From Halobaculum roseum (GTDB taxonomy: Archaea > Halobacteriota > Halobacteria > Halobacteriales > Haloferacaceae): a stretch of 64,000 bases of DNA. The notes under the pieces were generated by a model. It was not told the origin of the DNA. It saw only the letters and a program-made list of their open reading frames with translations, and did no database searches. The translations under genes were made by a program, and so were the position numbers. Positions 1 through 8,459 of the stretch are shown here, piece by piece; the stretch's first letter is position 1; each line of letters opens with the position of its first letter. The stretch covers positions 124,001 to 188,000 of the forward strand of contig NZ_CP082286.1 in assembly GCF_019880245.1 (NCBI RefSeq), written 5' to 3'.

Positions 1-335
1 TCGATGGTCTCCGCCAGCGTCTCCGTCGTCCCCGAGGTCTCCACGTCGACGAGGCTGTGGGGACGGATCAGGGTCGCGAACCGCTCGCGAACCGTCCCGA
101 TGCGCGATCGGGCGTCGCGGACGGCGGGCGCCCGGCACGCAACGGAGCCCGACGCGCTCGAAGCGCCGGCCGTGACGCCGCCCGCCGCACCGTCGTCGTC
201 GACACCCTCGACCGGGATCCGGGCGATCTCGCTGCGGAACTCCTCGTACGCCTCGCGCTTGGCGGCGACGGCGTCACGCTCGTCGGCCACCCGGTCCCGG
301 GCGGCCGACAGCGTGGCCGCGGCGTCGTCGGTCAT
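1..335 (-). CDS. Coiled-coil-like haloarchaeal protein, 5' part only
   Basis: The gene runs off the left edge, so only its first 111 codons are present. The ATG at 335-333 overlaps the TGA of the upstream gene (332-334), so the two are translationally coupled. The visible N-terminus is alanine/arginine/glutamate-rich and helical (residues 1-40 contain alternating charged pairs such as RDRVADERDAVAAKREAYEE), followed by a low-complexity glycine/alanine stretch. It resembles the haloarchaeal DUF7260-type family from memory, which has no known function. Family assignment is tentative; that it is a real gene is supported by the overlap and by codon use like its neighbour. Confidence 0.6.
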   Translation of the reverse strand, partial: MTDDAAATLSAARDRVADERDAVAAKREAYEEFRSEIARIPVEGVDDDGAAGGVTAGASSASGSVACRAPAVRDARSRIGTVRERFATLIRPHSLVDVETSGTTETLAETI

Positions 336-1294
336 CGCTCCCCCTCGACCGTCGTCAGCCCGGTGGCCTCGTCCGGCGGGTTCGTCGTGACCGTGAGACG
401 CCACGCGCCCGAGGGCTTCCGCGTCGCGTCGGTGACCGCCACCGCCGAAACCGACGCGCGTCCGAACAGGGTGACCACCACCGGGAGGGTGACGATGCGG
501 TCGGGGTCGCCGTGGTCGTCAGAACCAGAATCGGCTACGAGAGGGTCCCCGCCGTCGACGAGGGCGTAGCCGTCGAGTTCGACGCGCCACCGACGGGTCT
601 CCCCGTCGAGGTCCACGGTCGCGGGCGAAACGGCGTACGACCGGAGCATCCCCGCCGTCCGCAGGCGCGACAGGGCCGCCTCGAGGGGGTCGCCGTCGAG
701 CGGCGCCGGCAATAGTCGCGTGCCGGCCTCGCGGAGCACGGCGAGCGTCTCCTCGTCGTCGAGGTGCTCGGCGAGGCCGTCGGCGACGCTCGCCAGCAGG
801 CGGAGACACAGCTCGTCCGGGCCGTCGACCGACTCCGCCGCCGCGAAGTACGTCTCCATGACGGCGTCCTGAACCGCCGTGTGCGGGGAGTCGGCGACGG
901 CCTCGAACACGACGCCGACGACGGCGTGACACAGGTCGATCGCCGAGTCGGACGCGTATCCGTCGAGCGCGTGGCGCTCGGTTGCTCCCCCGCTGTCGAA
1001 GCCTTCGTCGGTCGCGTCGTGGGGGGAACCGTCCGGCTCGACCGCCGGCGCGTCGGCCCGCTCGACGGCGACGAGGTCGTAGAACGGGACCTGCGGGTCG
1101 TACCGGCGCAACGCGGCGCGGTACTGCTCGCCGCAGCGCGCCGCCGCCCGTGCGGTCGCGCGGGTGTCGAACGCGAGCCCCGCCACGGGGACCGGGCGCT
1201 CGCCGGTGCGGGCACAGCGGAGGCGGTAGGCGCCCGTCGGGTCCGCGAGCGATTCGATGTGGCGTCTGAGGTCGCCGAGGGTGGTTCCGATCAT
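332..1294 (-). CDS. Haloarchaeal protein of unknown function (DUF7551-like)
   Basis: A 320-residue soluble acidic protein. I chose the ATG at 1294 because the N-terminus from there (MIGTTLGDLRRHIESLADP) reads as a folded domain, whereas codons further upstream are out-of-frame translation of the binding-protein gene. An N-terminal region of about 100 residues ends in a motif describing a short tyrosine-containing strand (YDLVAVE), a central alpha-helical part covers 115-210, and the C-terminal third is beta-rich. No catalytic motif is recognised. It overlaps the next gene by 4 bases (ATGA). The similarity to a haloarchaea-only family is from memory and unverified. Confidence 0.65.
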   Translation of the reverse strand: MIGTTLGDLRRHIESLADPTGAYRLRCARTGERPVPVAGLAFDTRATARAAARCGEQYRAALRRYDPQVPFYDLVAVERADAPAVEPDGSPHDATDEGFDSGGATERHALDGYASDSAIDLCHAVVGVVFEAVADSPHTAVQDAVMETYFAAAESVDGPDELCLRLLASVADGLAEHLDDEETLAVLREAGTRLLPAPLDGDPLEAALSRLRTAGMLRSYAVSPATVDLDGETRRWRVELDGYALVDGGDPLVADSGSDDHGDPDRIVTLPVVVTLFGRASVSAVAVTDATRKPSGAWRLTVTTNPPDEATGLTTVEGER

Positions 1295-1352
1295 GGTGGG
1301 GTGTGGGGGTTGGAACGGAGGGGCCGGTGGCGGGACCCGTTCGCGGTCCCGA

Positions 1353-2591
1353 CTACTCGACCTCGCCGCGGATCGCCGCGGCGACGCGCTCGCGGTCGAA
1401 CAGGTGCTCGTCCTCGGGGGTTTCCCCGACGCCGCGCCACTCGCCGAACTGCTCGGGGTAGAACTGCTTCGCGGCCACCTCCGTCTGGAAGAGGTTGATG
1501 ATCGGCCCCTGGTAGGAGGTGCCGCCGCGGTAGATCCGGTCGTTTCGGACCGCGGAGAGCTGCTCCCCGACCGGGTCCTCGCGCATCCGGTCCATCCGCG
1601 CCTCGAACTCCTCGTCGGAGACGTGCGAGAAGCCGTACTGGAACACCAGCACGTCGGGGTCGACCTCCAACAGTTGTTCGTAGTCCCACTCGGCGTAGCT
1701 CCCGTCGATCTCGTCGTCGAACGCGCCGCGCATCCCGAGGTCACGGTACTGCTTGTGCCCGTTGCCGTCGTGGACCGGGTACGCGTAGAAGGACCCGCCC
1801 TCGAAGTCGGAGTTCACCGACAGCAGGCCGACGCTCGGGCGGTCGTCCTCCGGCGGGAGGTCCGCCCGGATCGTCGCGAGCGTCTCGTCGTGGACAGCCC
1901 GCACGGCCTCGTAGCGTTCGCGTTCGTCGAACACGTCCGCGATCTTCTCGAACGCCTCGTACAGCGAGTAGTACGGGTAGTCGTGCCAGTCGTCGCCGCG
2001 GCGTCGGATGGAGTTGCCGACGATGGGGCCGACGTTGTCCACGACCTCCGCGAAGTCATCGTCGGTCCAGTTGTCGTCCAGCAACTGCAGGAAGTTCGGG
2101 TCGAACAGGTGGACGTCGCAGTCCAGCTCGTAGAACGCCTCCTTGTCGATGGTTCCCTCGCCCATGAGCTGCGGAACGTCGGAGAAGTCGACATCGACGC
2201 CCGGGAGCGCGTCGAAGAACCTCATCGGCCAGTTCTCGGTGAAGACCAGGCCGCGGAGGCCGTCGAGCTGGCCGAGAGCGATCGCCATGTCGCCGTAGGT
2301 GCTGAAGTACGACATCCAGCGCTCGGGCGTCGAGTCGAATGTGACCTCGCCCATCGGCTCCATCGTCACAGTGTAGGGAGCGTCCTTGCCGGTGGCCGTC
2401 GGTGTCTCGCCGTCGTCGCCGGCGGTTCCCGTTTCCGTCGGGTCGCCGGCGGGTCCCGTCTCGGTCGAATCGCCGCCGGTCCCGCCGGTACAGCCGGCGA
2501 ACAGGCCGCCCGCGGCGACCGCGCCGCCGTACTTCACGTACTCCCGCCGGGTCGGTCCGTCGCCGTCTCGGTCTGCGGTCTCTCTCGGCAT
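1353..2591 (-). CDS. ABC transporter substrate-binding lipoprotein, iron/siderophore type
   Basis: A 412-residue periplasmic-binding-type protein of the FepB/BtuF class, expected to be anchored outside the cell and to deliver an iron complex to an ABC permease. The Tat signal has the twin arginine at residues 15-16 (TRREYVKYGG) and a lipobox ending in Cys34 (LFAGC). After a Thr/Gly/Asp-rich linker the mature domain starts near residue 75 (YTVTMEPMGEVTF) and contains a helical-backbone pattern typical of cluster A-II binding proteins, with WDYEQLLEVDPDVLVF near 285. No permease or ATPase gene lies in the window. Regulation is probably by iron: a TTAGGC-N2-GCCTAA palindrome lies 6-19 bases before the ATG, over the likely promoter. 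The ligand itself cannot be read from sequence. Confidence 0.85.
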   Translation of the reverse strand: MPRETADRDGDGPTRREYVKYGGAVAAGGLFAGCTGGTGGDSTETGPAGDPTETGTAGDDGETPTATGKDAPYTVTMEPMGEVTFDSTPERWMSYFSTYGDMAIALGQLDGLRGLVFTENWPMRFFDALPGVDVDFSDVPQLMGEGTIDKEAFYELDCDVHLFDPNFLQLLDDNWTDDDFAEVVDNVGPIVGNSIRRRGDDWHDYPYYSLYEAFEKIADVFDERERYEAVRAVHDETLATIRADLPPEDDRPSVGLLSVNSDFEGGSFYAYPVHDGNGHKQYRDLGMRGAFDDEIDGSYAEWDYEQLLEVDPDVLVFQYGFSHVSDEEFEARMDRMREDPVGEQLSAVRNDRIYRGGTSYQGPIINLFQTEVAAKQFYPEQFGEWRGVGETPEDEHLFDRERVAAAIRGEVE

Positions 2592-2596
2592 GTGAT

Positions 2597-2610
2597 TTAG
2601 GCCAGCCTAA
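2597..2610. promoter_or_regulatory. Iron box (DtxR/IdeR-type operator) of the binding-protein gene
   Basis: TTAGGCCAGCCTAA is a perfect 6-bp inverted repeat with a 2-base spacer. It matches the general shape of DtxR/IdeR/SirR-family operators. It lies 6-19 bases before the minus-strand ATG at 2591 and overlaps a TTTTA element that could be the TATA box, so binding of a metal-loaded repressor would block transcription. The regulator gene is not in this window. Confidence 0.8.
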
Positions 2611-2688
2611 AAGTTGAAAACGGTATCGGTTCGCGGGGGCGACAGCCGGGCGTCGGCGTTCGGAGGCTGATTCGCTCGCTACGAGCCC

Positions 2689-3744
2689 CTACTCGCCGGT
2701 CTCGGCGGAAGCGTCGGTCGAAGTGGCGATCGCCGCCCCGTCGTGGTCACGTCCGTCGAGGTACGCACGGATCGTCCCGTCGTCGATCGCGTCAAGCAGG
2801 TCCGCGGCGTCGTGCGCGTCGACGACGGCTTCGGGGTCGAGATGGCCCGCAAGCGTGCGGTGGCCGCTCGCGGCCCGGGCTTCGATCTCGTCGTCGGGCA
2901 GATACGGCGAACGCCCCTCGTCGAGGTACGCCTCGCGGACGCGTCGGAAGCGCTCGGAGTCCACATCGACGGGCGCGTGCTCGGCGTGGTGTTCATCGAA
3001 CCACTCGACCCAGCGCTCGCGCTCGGCCCACTCGCTCGTCAACTCCGCCTCACGTCGGACCCAGTCGACGCCCTCGGCGGCCTCCGGCCACCAGCCGTCG
3101 GCGATCCGCACGTCGGCGAGCACGCGCCGCGCGACCATCGCGCCCCGGCCCGCCGCGGCGATCGCCTGGGCGTCCGTCTCCGGCGACGGCGACGCGACGT
3201 ACAGCCCCTCGACGGGCGTCGCGCCCTCGTCGTCGGCGTAGTCGCGAGCGAAGTGTCGGTGCGTCTCGCCGTCGTGGTCGTGGGTCTCGAACATCGCGTC
3301 CTCGTCGTCGAGGCCGCGGAGGAACTCGCCGTCGTAGCGGGCGGCCGCGACGACGCGGGTCGCCGTGATCGGGTCGCCCTCCTGCGGCGTCACGCGGAAG
3401 CCATTTGCCTCGTCGCCGGCGCGGTCGCAGTTGCTGTCGTCGCGGTCGCCGTCGTTGTCGTCGTCGCCGCCGTCGCCGTCGCCGTCGATGCGCTCGACCG
3501 ATTCGACCATGTCGTCGACGAGCGTTCCGCCGGCGGTCTCGATGTGGTCGTGTGCCAGCGCGTAGAACGTCTCCACGTCGATGCCGGCGGGGAAGCCGAG
3601 GTAGTTCTCGAGGTGCGCACACCGGCCGATCGATGAGCGGCCACGGTCGTACACGACCGTATCAAGTCCGCTTCGGGCGAGGAAGACGGCGGTCGAGGCG
3701 CCGGCGGGACCGCCGCCGACGACGGCCACGTCGTGGTCAGTCAT
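2689..3744 (-). CDS. Iron-regulated FAD-dependent oxidoreductase, thioredoxin-reductase-like but shortened
   Basis: A 351-residue flavoprotein. The N-terminal Rossmann fold has the dinucleotide motif VVGGGPAG at residues 8-15, an acidic low-complexity loop at about 87-113, and a closing FAD motif around VEGLYVASPS (near 180). Compared with thioredoxin reductases it lacks the central NADPH-binding domain and its CxxC disulfide. The last 140 residues form a charged helical domain rich in Trp and Glu. The gene sits behind a duplicate of the iron box and of a signal-peptide start, so it is probably induced by iron starvation together with the binding protein. A role in reducing an imported iron chelate or in siderophore chemistry is possible but only inferred. 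Confidence 0.75.
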   Translation of the reverse strand: MTDHDVAVVGGGPAGASTAVFLARSGLDTVVYDRGRSSIGRCAHLENYLGFPAGIDVETFYALAHDHIETAGGTLVDDMVESVERIDGDGDGGDDDNDGDRDDSNCDRAGDEANGFRVTPQEGDPITATRVVAAARYDGEFLRGLDDEDAMFETHDHDGETHRHFARDYADDEGATPVEGLYVASPSPETDAQAIAAAGRGAMVARRVLADVRIADGWWPEAAEGVDWVRREAELTSEWAERERWVEWFDEHHAEHAPVDVDSERFRRVREAYLDEGRSPYLPDDEIEARAASGHRTLAGHLDPEAVVDAHDAADLLDAIDDGTIRAYLDGRDHDGAAIATSTDASAETGE

Positions 3745-3746
3745 CG

Positions 3747-3833
3747 TTACTCCGCCCCGGCGACGACGGCGCCGCCGGATCTCGCGTGCTCCCTGCGCAT
3801 GGGTCGGTCCCCGCGTCGCTCGTCGTTCGTCAT
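3747..3833 (-). pseudogene. 28-codon relic of a Tat signal peptide (leader ORF)
   Basis: From an ATG at 3833, exactly at the position relative to the iron box that the binding-protein ATG occupies at 2591, a 28-codon frame reads MTNDERRGDRPMRREHARSG and then GGAVVAGAE before TAA. It aligns with the Tat signal of the 1353-2591 protein: a GD(G)PxxRRE core followed by GGAV(V/A)AG. It stops two bases before the ATG of the flavoprotein, in a different frame. I read it as the remnant of a second binding-protein gene whose body was lost or replaced. It may still be translated as a short leader coupled to the flavoprotein. Confidence 0.6.
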
Positions 3834-3838
3834 GTGAT

Positions 3839-3852
3839 TTAGGCTCGCCTAA
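3839..3852. promoter_or_regulatory. Second iron box, upstream of the flavoprotein
   Basis: TTAGGCTCGCCTAA, the same 6-bp inverted repeat as at 2597-2610. The 14 bases CATGTGATTTAGGC are identical at both sites, including the start codon of the following (minus-strand) frame. A further half-site GCCTAA lies at 3875-3880. A TATA-like TTTAC sits at about 3857-3862. This predicts iron repression of the flavoprotein. Confidence 0.75.
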
Positions 3853-3905
3853 CTGAGTAAATCGGTTTCGGTTCGCCTAAAGAAACCGGTCCGCCCGAAC
3901 GGGGA

Positions 3906-5039
3906 TCAGCGAGGGGATCCGCACACCGGGCAGATCGGGGCGGTGTCGGGAACGTCGGTTCCGCAGTGGGGACAACGGGTCTCGTTCGGCCGTCGGATCG
4001 CCGTCACGGCGGCCTCGCTCGTCGCGCGGACGCCCTCGACCGTCCCGACGGCCGCGTCGTCCCCGCACGTGTCGTCCTCGGGGGCGTCGTCCCCGAACAC
4101 GCCTTCCGGTTCCTGACCGGGGTCGGCGTCGGACTCCGGGACGAGTCCCGCGTCCACGCCGGCGGCCGACGCCAGCGCGAACCGTACGCGGTCGGCCACG
4201 AACCTCGTGGCGTCGCCGTCGGCTTCCTCGACGCGAGCGGCCGCCCGGAGGTCGTCGGCGACGCCGGCGACGGCATCGGCGCCACCCCCGGCGTCGTCCT
4301 CGATACCCTGCGCGCCGTCCTCGGTTTCCTCGGCGTCGTCCGCGCGGGCGAGGAGCCCGAGCGCCCCGGCGGCGCGTCCACGGACGTACGGGCTCTCGTC
4401 GTCAAGCCGCGCGACCAGCGCTCCACGCGCGTCCGTCAGCCGCCCGGGATCGACGCAGCCGACGACGACGAGCGCGGCGAGCAGGTGATAGCGGACCGTT
4501 TCCGCGTCGTCGTCGAGGTGCTCTGCGAGGTCGGCGACGCGGTGGCGGAGCCGGTCGGGGTCCGCGAGCGCGACGTGCTCCAGCGCCTTCGCCAGCTTCT
4601 CGCGCACCTCCCGCTCGTCGAACGCGAGCCCGATCCGGAGGTCGGCGAGCAGCTCCGGCGACGCGACCGCCGCCGGGTCGGCGACGGCGGCGTAGCCGAG
4701 CGCCTCCGCCGCGCGGGCCCGAACGTAGTAGAACTCGTCCTCGTCGGCCAGTCGCTCGGCCAACGCGTCGCGGACCCGGACCACGCGCTCGGGGGAACGC
4801 TCGGCGACGGCGACGAACACCTTCGCCGTCGAGAGCCGGACAGCGCGGTCGGGGTCGGTCAGGTACGGGACGACCGCGTCGGCGACGCGGCCGACCGCCG
4901 CGGCGTCGTCCTCGGCGGCCGAACGGAGCGCCCGGAGGAGGTCCTTGCGCTCGCGGGCGTCGCCCTCGCGTCGGTCGGCGAGGCGGGCGCGTACGGCGTC
5001 CGTGTCGTCTCGGTCGAGCAGCGTCGTGATATCCGTCAT
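3906..5039 (-). CDS. HEAT-repeat protein with C-terminal zinc ribbon
   Basis: A 377-residue protein. The ATG at 5039 starts MTDITTLLDRDDTDAVRARL; the open frame further upstream is a shadow. Residues about 1-230 consist of repeated helical pairs with the HEAT/PBS-lyase pattern (for example VRLSTAKVFVAVAE and VRGRAAGALGLLAR), a fold used for protein-protein contacts. A Glu/Asp/Gly-rich linker follows, and the last 25 residues carry a double CxxC zinc ribbon (CPHCG, CPVCG). No enzyme motif is visible. It stands alone between two differently oriented genes. A scaffold or regulatory role is likely, and the partner is unknown. Confidence 0.75.
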   Translation of the reverse strand: MTDITTLLDRDDTDAVRARLADRREGDARERKDLLRALRSAAEDDAAAVGRVADAVVPYLTDPDRAVRLSTAKVFVAVAERSPERVVRVRDALAERLADEDEFYYVRARAAEALGYAAVADPAAVASPELLADLRIGLAFDEREVREKLAKALEHVALADPDRLRHRVADLAEHLDDDAETVRYHLLAALVVVGCVDPGRLTDARGALVARLDDESPYVRGRAAGALGLLARADDAEETEDGAQGIEDDAGGGADAVAGVADDLRAAARVEEADGDATRFVADRVRFALASAAGVDAGLVPESDADPGQEPEGVFGDDAPEDDTCGDDAAVGTVEGVRATSEAAVTAIRRPNETRCPHCGTDVPDTAPICPVCGSPR

Positions 5040-5180
5040 CGTCGGTCGGTCCGGCCGGGCGTCCGCCGGGTCGACCGCGGGTTTCGCCCGGCGGTACAAA
5101 ACCGCACCGCAGGCGGGTGACCGACCCCCGGTCCGTGGCAGAGCCCGAACCCTTACCTCCGGTCCGGCGGATCCGATGAC

Positions 5181-5723
5181 ATGGACGAGCTCGTCGTCTC
5201 GACGGACGTGTACGTCGCCCCCGAGGAGGCGTACGAGTTCCTCCTCGAGTTCCCGCGCTACGAGCGCTACACGGAGTACCTCGACCGCGTCTCGCGAACC
5301 CACGGCGACGGCGGTCCGGGGTCGCGCTACGCGATGCGGTTCTCCTGGTGGAAGCTCACCTACACCGCGCGCTCGGAGGTGACGGAGGTGACGCCGCCGA
5401 CGCGGATCGACTGGCGCGTCCTCAAGGACATCGACGCCCGGGGCGCGTGGCTGATCGAGCCGTTCGACGAGCTGCCGGCGGACGCACCCGCCGACGCGAC
5501 CGAGGGCTGTCGGGTGACGCTCTCGATCCGGTTCGACGCCGACAGCGCCGACTCCTCGTCGGTGTCGCTCCCGCCGCTGGTCTCCTTCGGGTGGGTGCTC
5601 GACAAGGTGAAAGGGCTCGTCGCCGAGGAGGCCGAACGCGTCGTCCGTCGGGCCGTCGCGGACCTGGAGGGACGCGAGCGGGAGGTCAGCCTCACGGTTC
5701 GGACTGACTCCGAGGCGCTGTGA
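5181..5723 (+). CDS. SRPBCC (polyketide cyclase/COQ10-like) family protein
   Basis: A 180-residue protein with the START/Bet v1-like layout: an opening strand MDELVVSTDVYVAPEEAYEF, then a helix, a long curved sheet (RYAMRFSWWKLTYTARSEV) and a C-terminal helix (VDKVKGLVAEEAERVVRRAV-like). Proteins of this fold bind hydrophobic ligands in a central cavity. Haloarchaeal members of unknown ligand are common. A tryptophan pair at about 54-55 probably lines the pocket. It is a single gene in front of trkA. Confidence 0.75.
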   Translation: MDELVVSTDVYVAPEEAYEFLLEFPRYERYTEYLDRVSRTHGDGGPGSRYAMRFSWWKLTYTARSEVTEVTPPTRIDWRVLKDIDARGAWLIEPFDELPADAPADATEGCRVTLSIRFDADSADSSSVSLPPLVSFGWVLDKVKGLVAEEAERVVRRAVADLEGREREVSLTVRTDSEAL

Positions 5724-5818
5724 TCCGCCGATAGCGGAGGGATAGGCGGTCGACACGAGTCCGGAACGCTCATTCCCCTCGGTCGAACAGGTGGGGACAT
5801 GACTGGGGTGGCTCCGGC

Positions 5819-7156
5819 GTGCGGGTGCTGATCATCGGCGCGGGGCAGGTCGGCGAGAGCATCGCGGCGGACCTCGCGGACGGCCACGACGTGGTGGTCG
5901 TCGAACGGGACGCCGAGCGCTGCGACGAACTGACGTACTCGCTGGACGTGCTGACGGTCAACGGCGACGGCACGGCCGTCTCGACGCTGGAGGAGGCGGG
6001 GATCGCGGACGCCGACATGGTGGTCGCCTCGACCGACGACGACGAGACGAACATCGTCGCCTGTTCCACGGCGAAGGCGGTCAGCGACGCGTTCACGATC
6101 GCCCGGATCAAACACACGGAGTACCTCCGGACGTGGGAACGCTCCCGGCAGGCGTTCGGTATCGACTTCATGGTGTGTACGAACCTCCTCACCGCCGAGT
6201 CCATCGTCCGCGTCATCGGCCTGCCGGCCGCCCGGGACGTGGATCCCTTCGCCGACGGCAAGGTGCAGATGGCGGAGTTCGTGGTGAGCGAGGGGAGCCC
6301 GCTCGTCGGCCAGACCGTCAGCGAGGCCGACCGGTTCGACTCGCTGACGTTCGCGTCGATCATGCGCGAGGACGAGGTCGTGATCCCGCGCGGCGAGACG
6401 CTGATCGAGGCGGGCGACCGCGCCGTCGTCATCGGCTCGCCCGACAGCGTCCGCGGGTTCGCCGCCGACGTGGCGCCCGAGGAGCACGTCGGGACCGGCG
6501 AGGAGGTGGTCATCCTCGGCGGGTCGGAGATCGGCTACCACACCGCCCGGCTGCTCGGCGAGCGCGGGTTCTCCCCGCGGCTGATCGAGCAGAACGAGGA
6601 CCGCGCCCGGAAGCTGGCGGAGGAGCTCCCGGAGACGGTCGTCATGCAGTCGGACGCGACCGACGTTGGCTTCCTCGAGCGCGAGCGCGTCGGCGACGCC
6701 GACGTGCTCGTGGCGGCGCTGGACTCCGACGAGAAGAACCTCCTGTCGTGTCTGTTGGCGAGCCGGCTCGGCGTCGAGCGGACGGTCGCGGTCGTCGACC
6801 GAACCGTCTACGTCGATCTGTTCGAGACGGTCGGCATCGACGTGGGCGTCAGCCCGCGTGCGGTCGTCGCCGAGGAGATCTCCCGGTTCACCCGTGAGGG
6901 GAGCGCCGAGAACGTCGCGCTCATCGAGGACGACCGCGCGGAGGTGCTGGAGGTCGAGGTGACCGAGGAGTCGCTGCTCGCGAACCGGCCGATCAGCGAG
7001 TCGATCCACGACTTCCCCGACTGTCTGGTGATCGGCGCGATCACCCGCGCCGGGGAGCTTGTCACCCCGCGGGGCGACACCGTGATCGAGCCCGGCGACC
7101 ACGTCGTCGTCTTCTTCGAGGAGAGCGTCGTCGACGAGGTCTCGAGCAAGATCTGA
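5819..7156 (+). CDS. trkA: Trk potassium uptake system NAD-binding subunit TrkA
   Basis: A 445-residue cytoplasmic gating protein that binds NAD(H)/ATP and controls a TrkH-type K+ channel. The start is GTG at 5819, giving MRVLIIGAGQVGESIA with the GxGxxG nucleotide motif at residues 7-12. Two RCK_N Rossmann domains are present (about 1-120 and 225-345), each followed by an RCK_C domain (about 135-215 and 365-445; VQMAEFVVSEGSPLVGQ and AEVLEVEVTEESLLANR open them). The duplicated layout and length are typical of TrkA. The channel subunit TrkH is 4.7 kb away (11877-13499). High intracellular K+ is the main osmotic strategy of these organisms. Confidence 0.93.
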   Translation: MRVLIIGAGQVGESIAADLADGHDVVVVERDAERCDELTYSLDVLTVNGDGTAVSTLEEAGIADADMVVASTDDDETNIVACSTAKAVSDAFTIARIKHTEYLRTWERSRQAFGIDFMVCTNLLTAESIVRVIGLPAARDVDPFADGKVQMAEFVVSEGSPLVGQTVSEADRFDSLTFASIMREDEVVIPRGETLIEAGDRAVVIGSPDSVRGFAADVAPEEHVGTGEEVVILGGSEIGYHTARLLGERGFSPRLIEQNEDRARKLAEELPETVVMQSDATDVGFLERERVGDADVLVAALDSDEKNLLSCLLASRLGVERTVAVVDRTVYVDLFETVGIDVGVSPRAVVAEEISRFTREGSAENVALIEDDRAEVLEVEVTEESLLANRPISESIHDFPDCLVIGAITRAGELVTPRGDTVIEPGDHVVVFFEESVVDEVSSKI

Positions 7157-7169
7157 CGCGTCGCGGCGA

Positions 7170-8264
7170 CTACTCGACGGTGATCGTCCGCTCGGGCATT
7201 CCGTCCTGGAGGGCGCCGAAGGCCGTCTCGTACCCCTCGTGGCGGGCGACCTGCGGCCAGACCGTCGGCGTCAGGGTCAGTTCGTCGCCGGACTCGACGC
7301 TCGCGCCGTCGAGGGCGGCGCCGTAGTGGTAGGAGAGGTCCGGATCGAGCGTGCGGGTGAGCTCTCCGGAGAACACCGTCTCGCCGCCCCGCGCGTGAGT
7401 CGCCTCCAGCCCCATCGCGGGGATCAGCATCCGGTTGTACGGGGTCCGCGCCGACACCGCGAGGTACGGGCCTTCCGCGTCGATCCCCTCGGGCGGCTCC
7501 TCCAGCACCGTGGCGACGAGGACCGCGTCGTTGCTGTTCGCCTCGCCGACGACCTCCCCGGGGAGGTCGTCGGTCGCCGGCGCGGTCGCGTCGGGCACCA
7601 TCTCCATCCGCATCGGGTCGACGGCGTCGCGCTCGCCCGCGTTCTCGAGCGTCCGGAACATGATCTCGTCGCGCGCTTCCTGGCTGTACTCCACCTCGAC
7701 GGGGATGTCCGCCGGCGACTCGAAGCGGCCGGCGTACGCCCCCGTCCGGCGGGTGCGAACGGCGCCGACGGAGACGTTCACGGTGTAGGTGCCGTCGCCG
7801 TCGAGCGGGAAGTTGCCGCCGTAGTGAAAGCCCATCGGCTGGGAGAGCATCGGGTAGATGACCTCCTGCGTGACGAGCGAGCCGTCCTTCGTCACCTCGA
7901 TCGAGAGCCCAGTCTCGGGGAGCACCTGCCCGGTCTCGGGGTCCCAGACGCTCGCCATCAGGTGCACGTCGTCGTCGGACTCGATGTCGGTGCGCTCGAC
8001 CTCCGTGCCGTTGACGTTCCAGAACCGGTGGGCGTACGAGTAGAACACGCCGACCTGGTAGTCCCCGTCCTTCCCCATTCCGCCCATCTCCATCCCCTCG
8101 ACGTGGCTGGGCAGGTACACGCCGTCCGGACGGTCCTCGACGATCGGCGGCGCCCGCGAGGCGCTCCCGGTGGCGAGTTCGAAGCCGAGACACCCCGAGA
8201 CGCCGCCGATACCGGCGGCCGCGCCGCCCGCTGCCGCGCTCCTGAGGAACGTACGTCTGTCCAT
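7170..8264 (-). CDS. P19/Tp34-like iron transport lipoprotein (Tat)
   Basis: A 364-residue exported lipoprotein. The Tat motif DRRTFLRS (2-9) is followed by a lipobox ending in Cys25 (GVSGC). The mature part starts with a His/Met-rich segment (H54, M58, M60, M63 in LPSHVEGMEMGGMG), which is the kind of copper/iron site seen in the periplasmic P19/Tp34 metal-binding family, followed by an immunoglobulin-like beta domain (FHYGG and YHYGAA motifs in the two halves). The C-terminal half may be a second related domain. It is near a small membrane protein and a Dyp-peroxidase-like protein, which together look like a high-affinity iron module. Substrate and permease are not proven here. Confidence 0.75.
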   Translation of the reverse strand: MDRRTFLRSAAAGGAAAGIGGVSGCLGFELATGSASRAPPIVEDRPDGVYLPSHVEGMEMGGMGKDGDYQVGVFYSYAHRFWNVNGTEVERTDIESDDDVHLMASVWDPETGQVLPETGLSIEVTKDGSLVTQEVIYPMLSQPMGFHYGGNFPLDGDGTYTVNVSVGAVRTRRTGAYAGRFESPADIPVEVEYSQEARDEIMFRTLENAGERDAVDPMRMEMVPDATAPATDDLPGEVVGEANSNDAVLVATVLEEPPEGIDAEGPYLAVSARTPYNRMLIPAMGLEATHARGGETVFSGELTRTLDPDLSYHYGAALDGASVESGDELTLTPTVWPQVARHEGYETAFGALQDGMPERTITVE

Positions 8265-8459
8265 ACGGACACTCGGTGACGCCTACGAAAGGGGATTCTG
8301 GTACGCCCGTCGAACGGCCGCTCCGTCCGACGGCTGCCCCGTCGAACCGCCACCCCGACGACGGGTACCCCCCATCGAACCGGCAACCGACAGTGTCGCT
8401 ACGGCGACCGGGAGCCGTGGTCGAAACCGTGTTATGCGCGCCGACCGTCACCTCGACCG

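Noticed and set aside
3747-3833. N-terminal extension of the flavoprotein
   Set aside because: The 28-codon frame ends in TAA and is in a different frame from the flavoprotein start at 3744.
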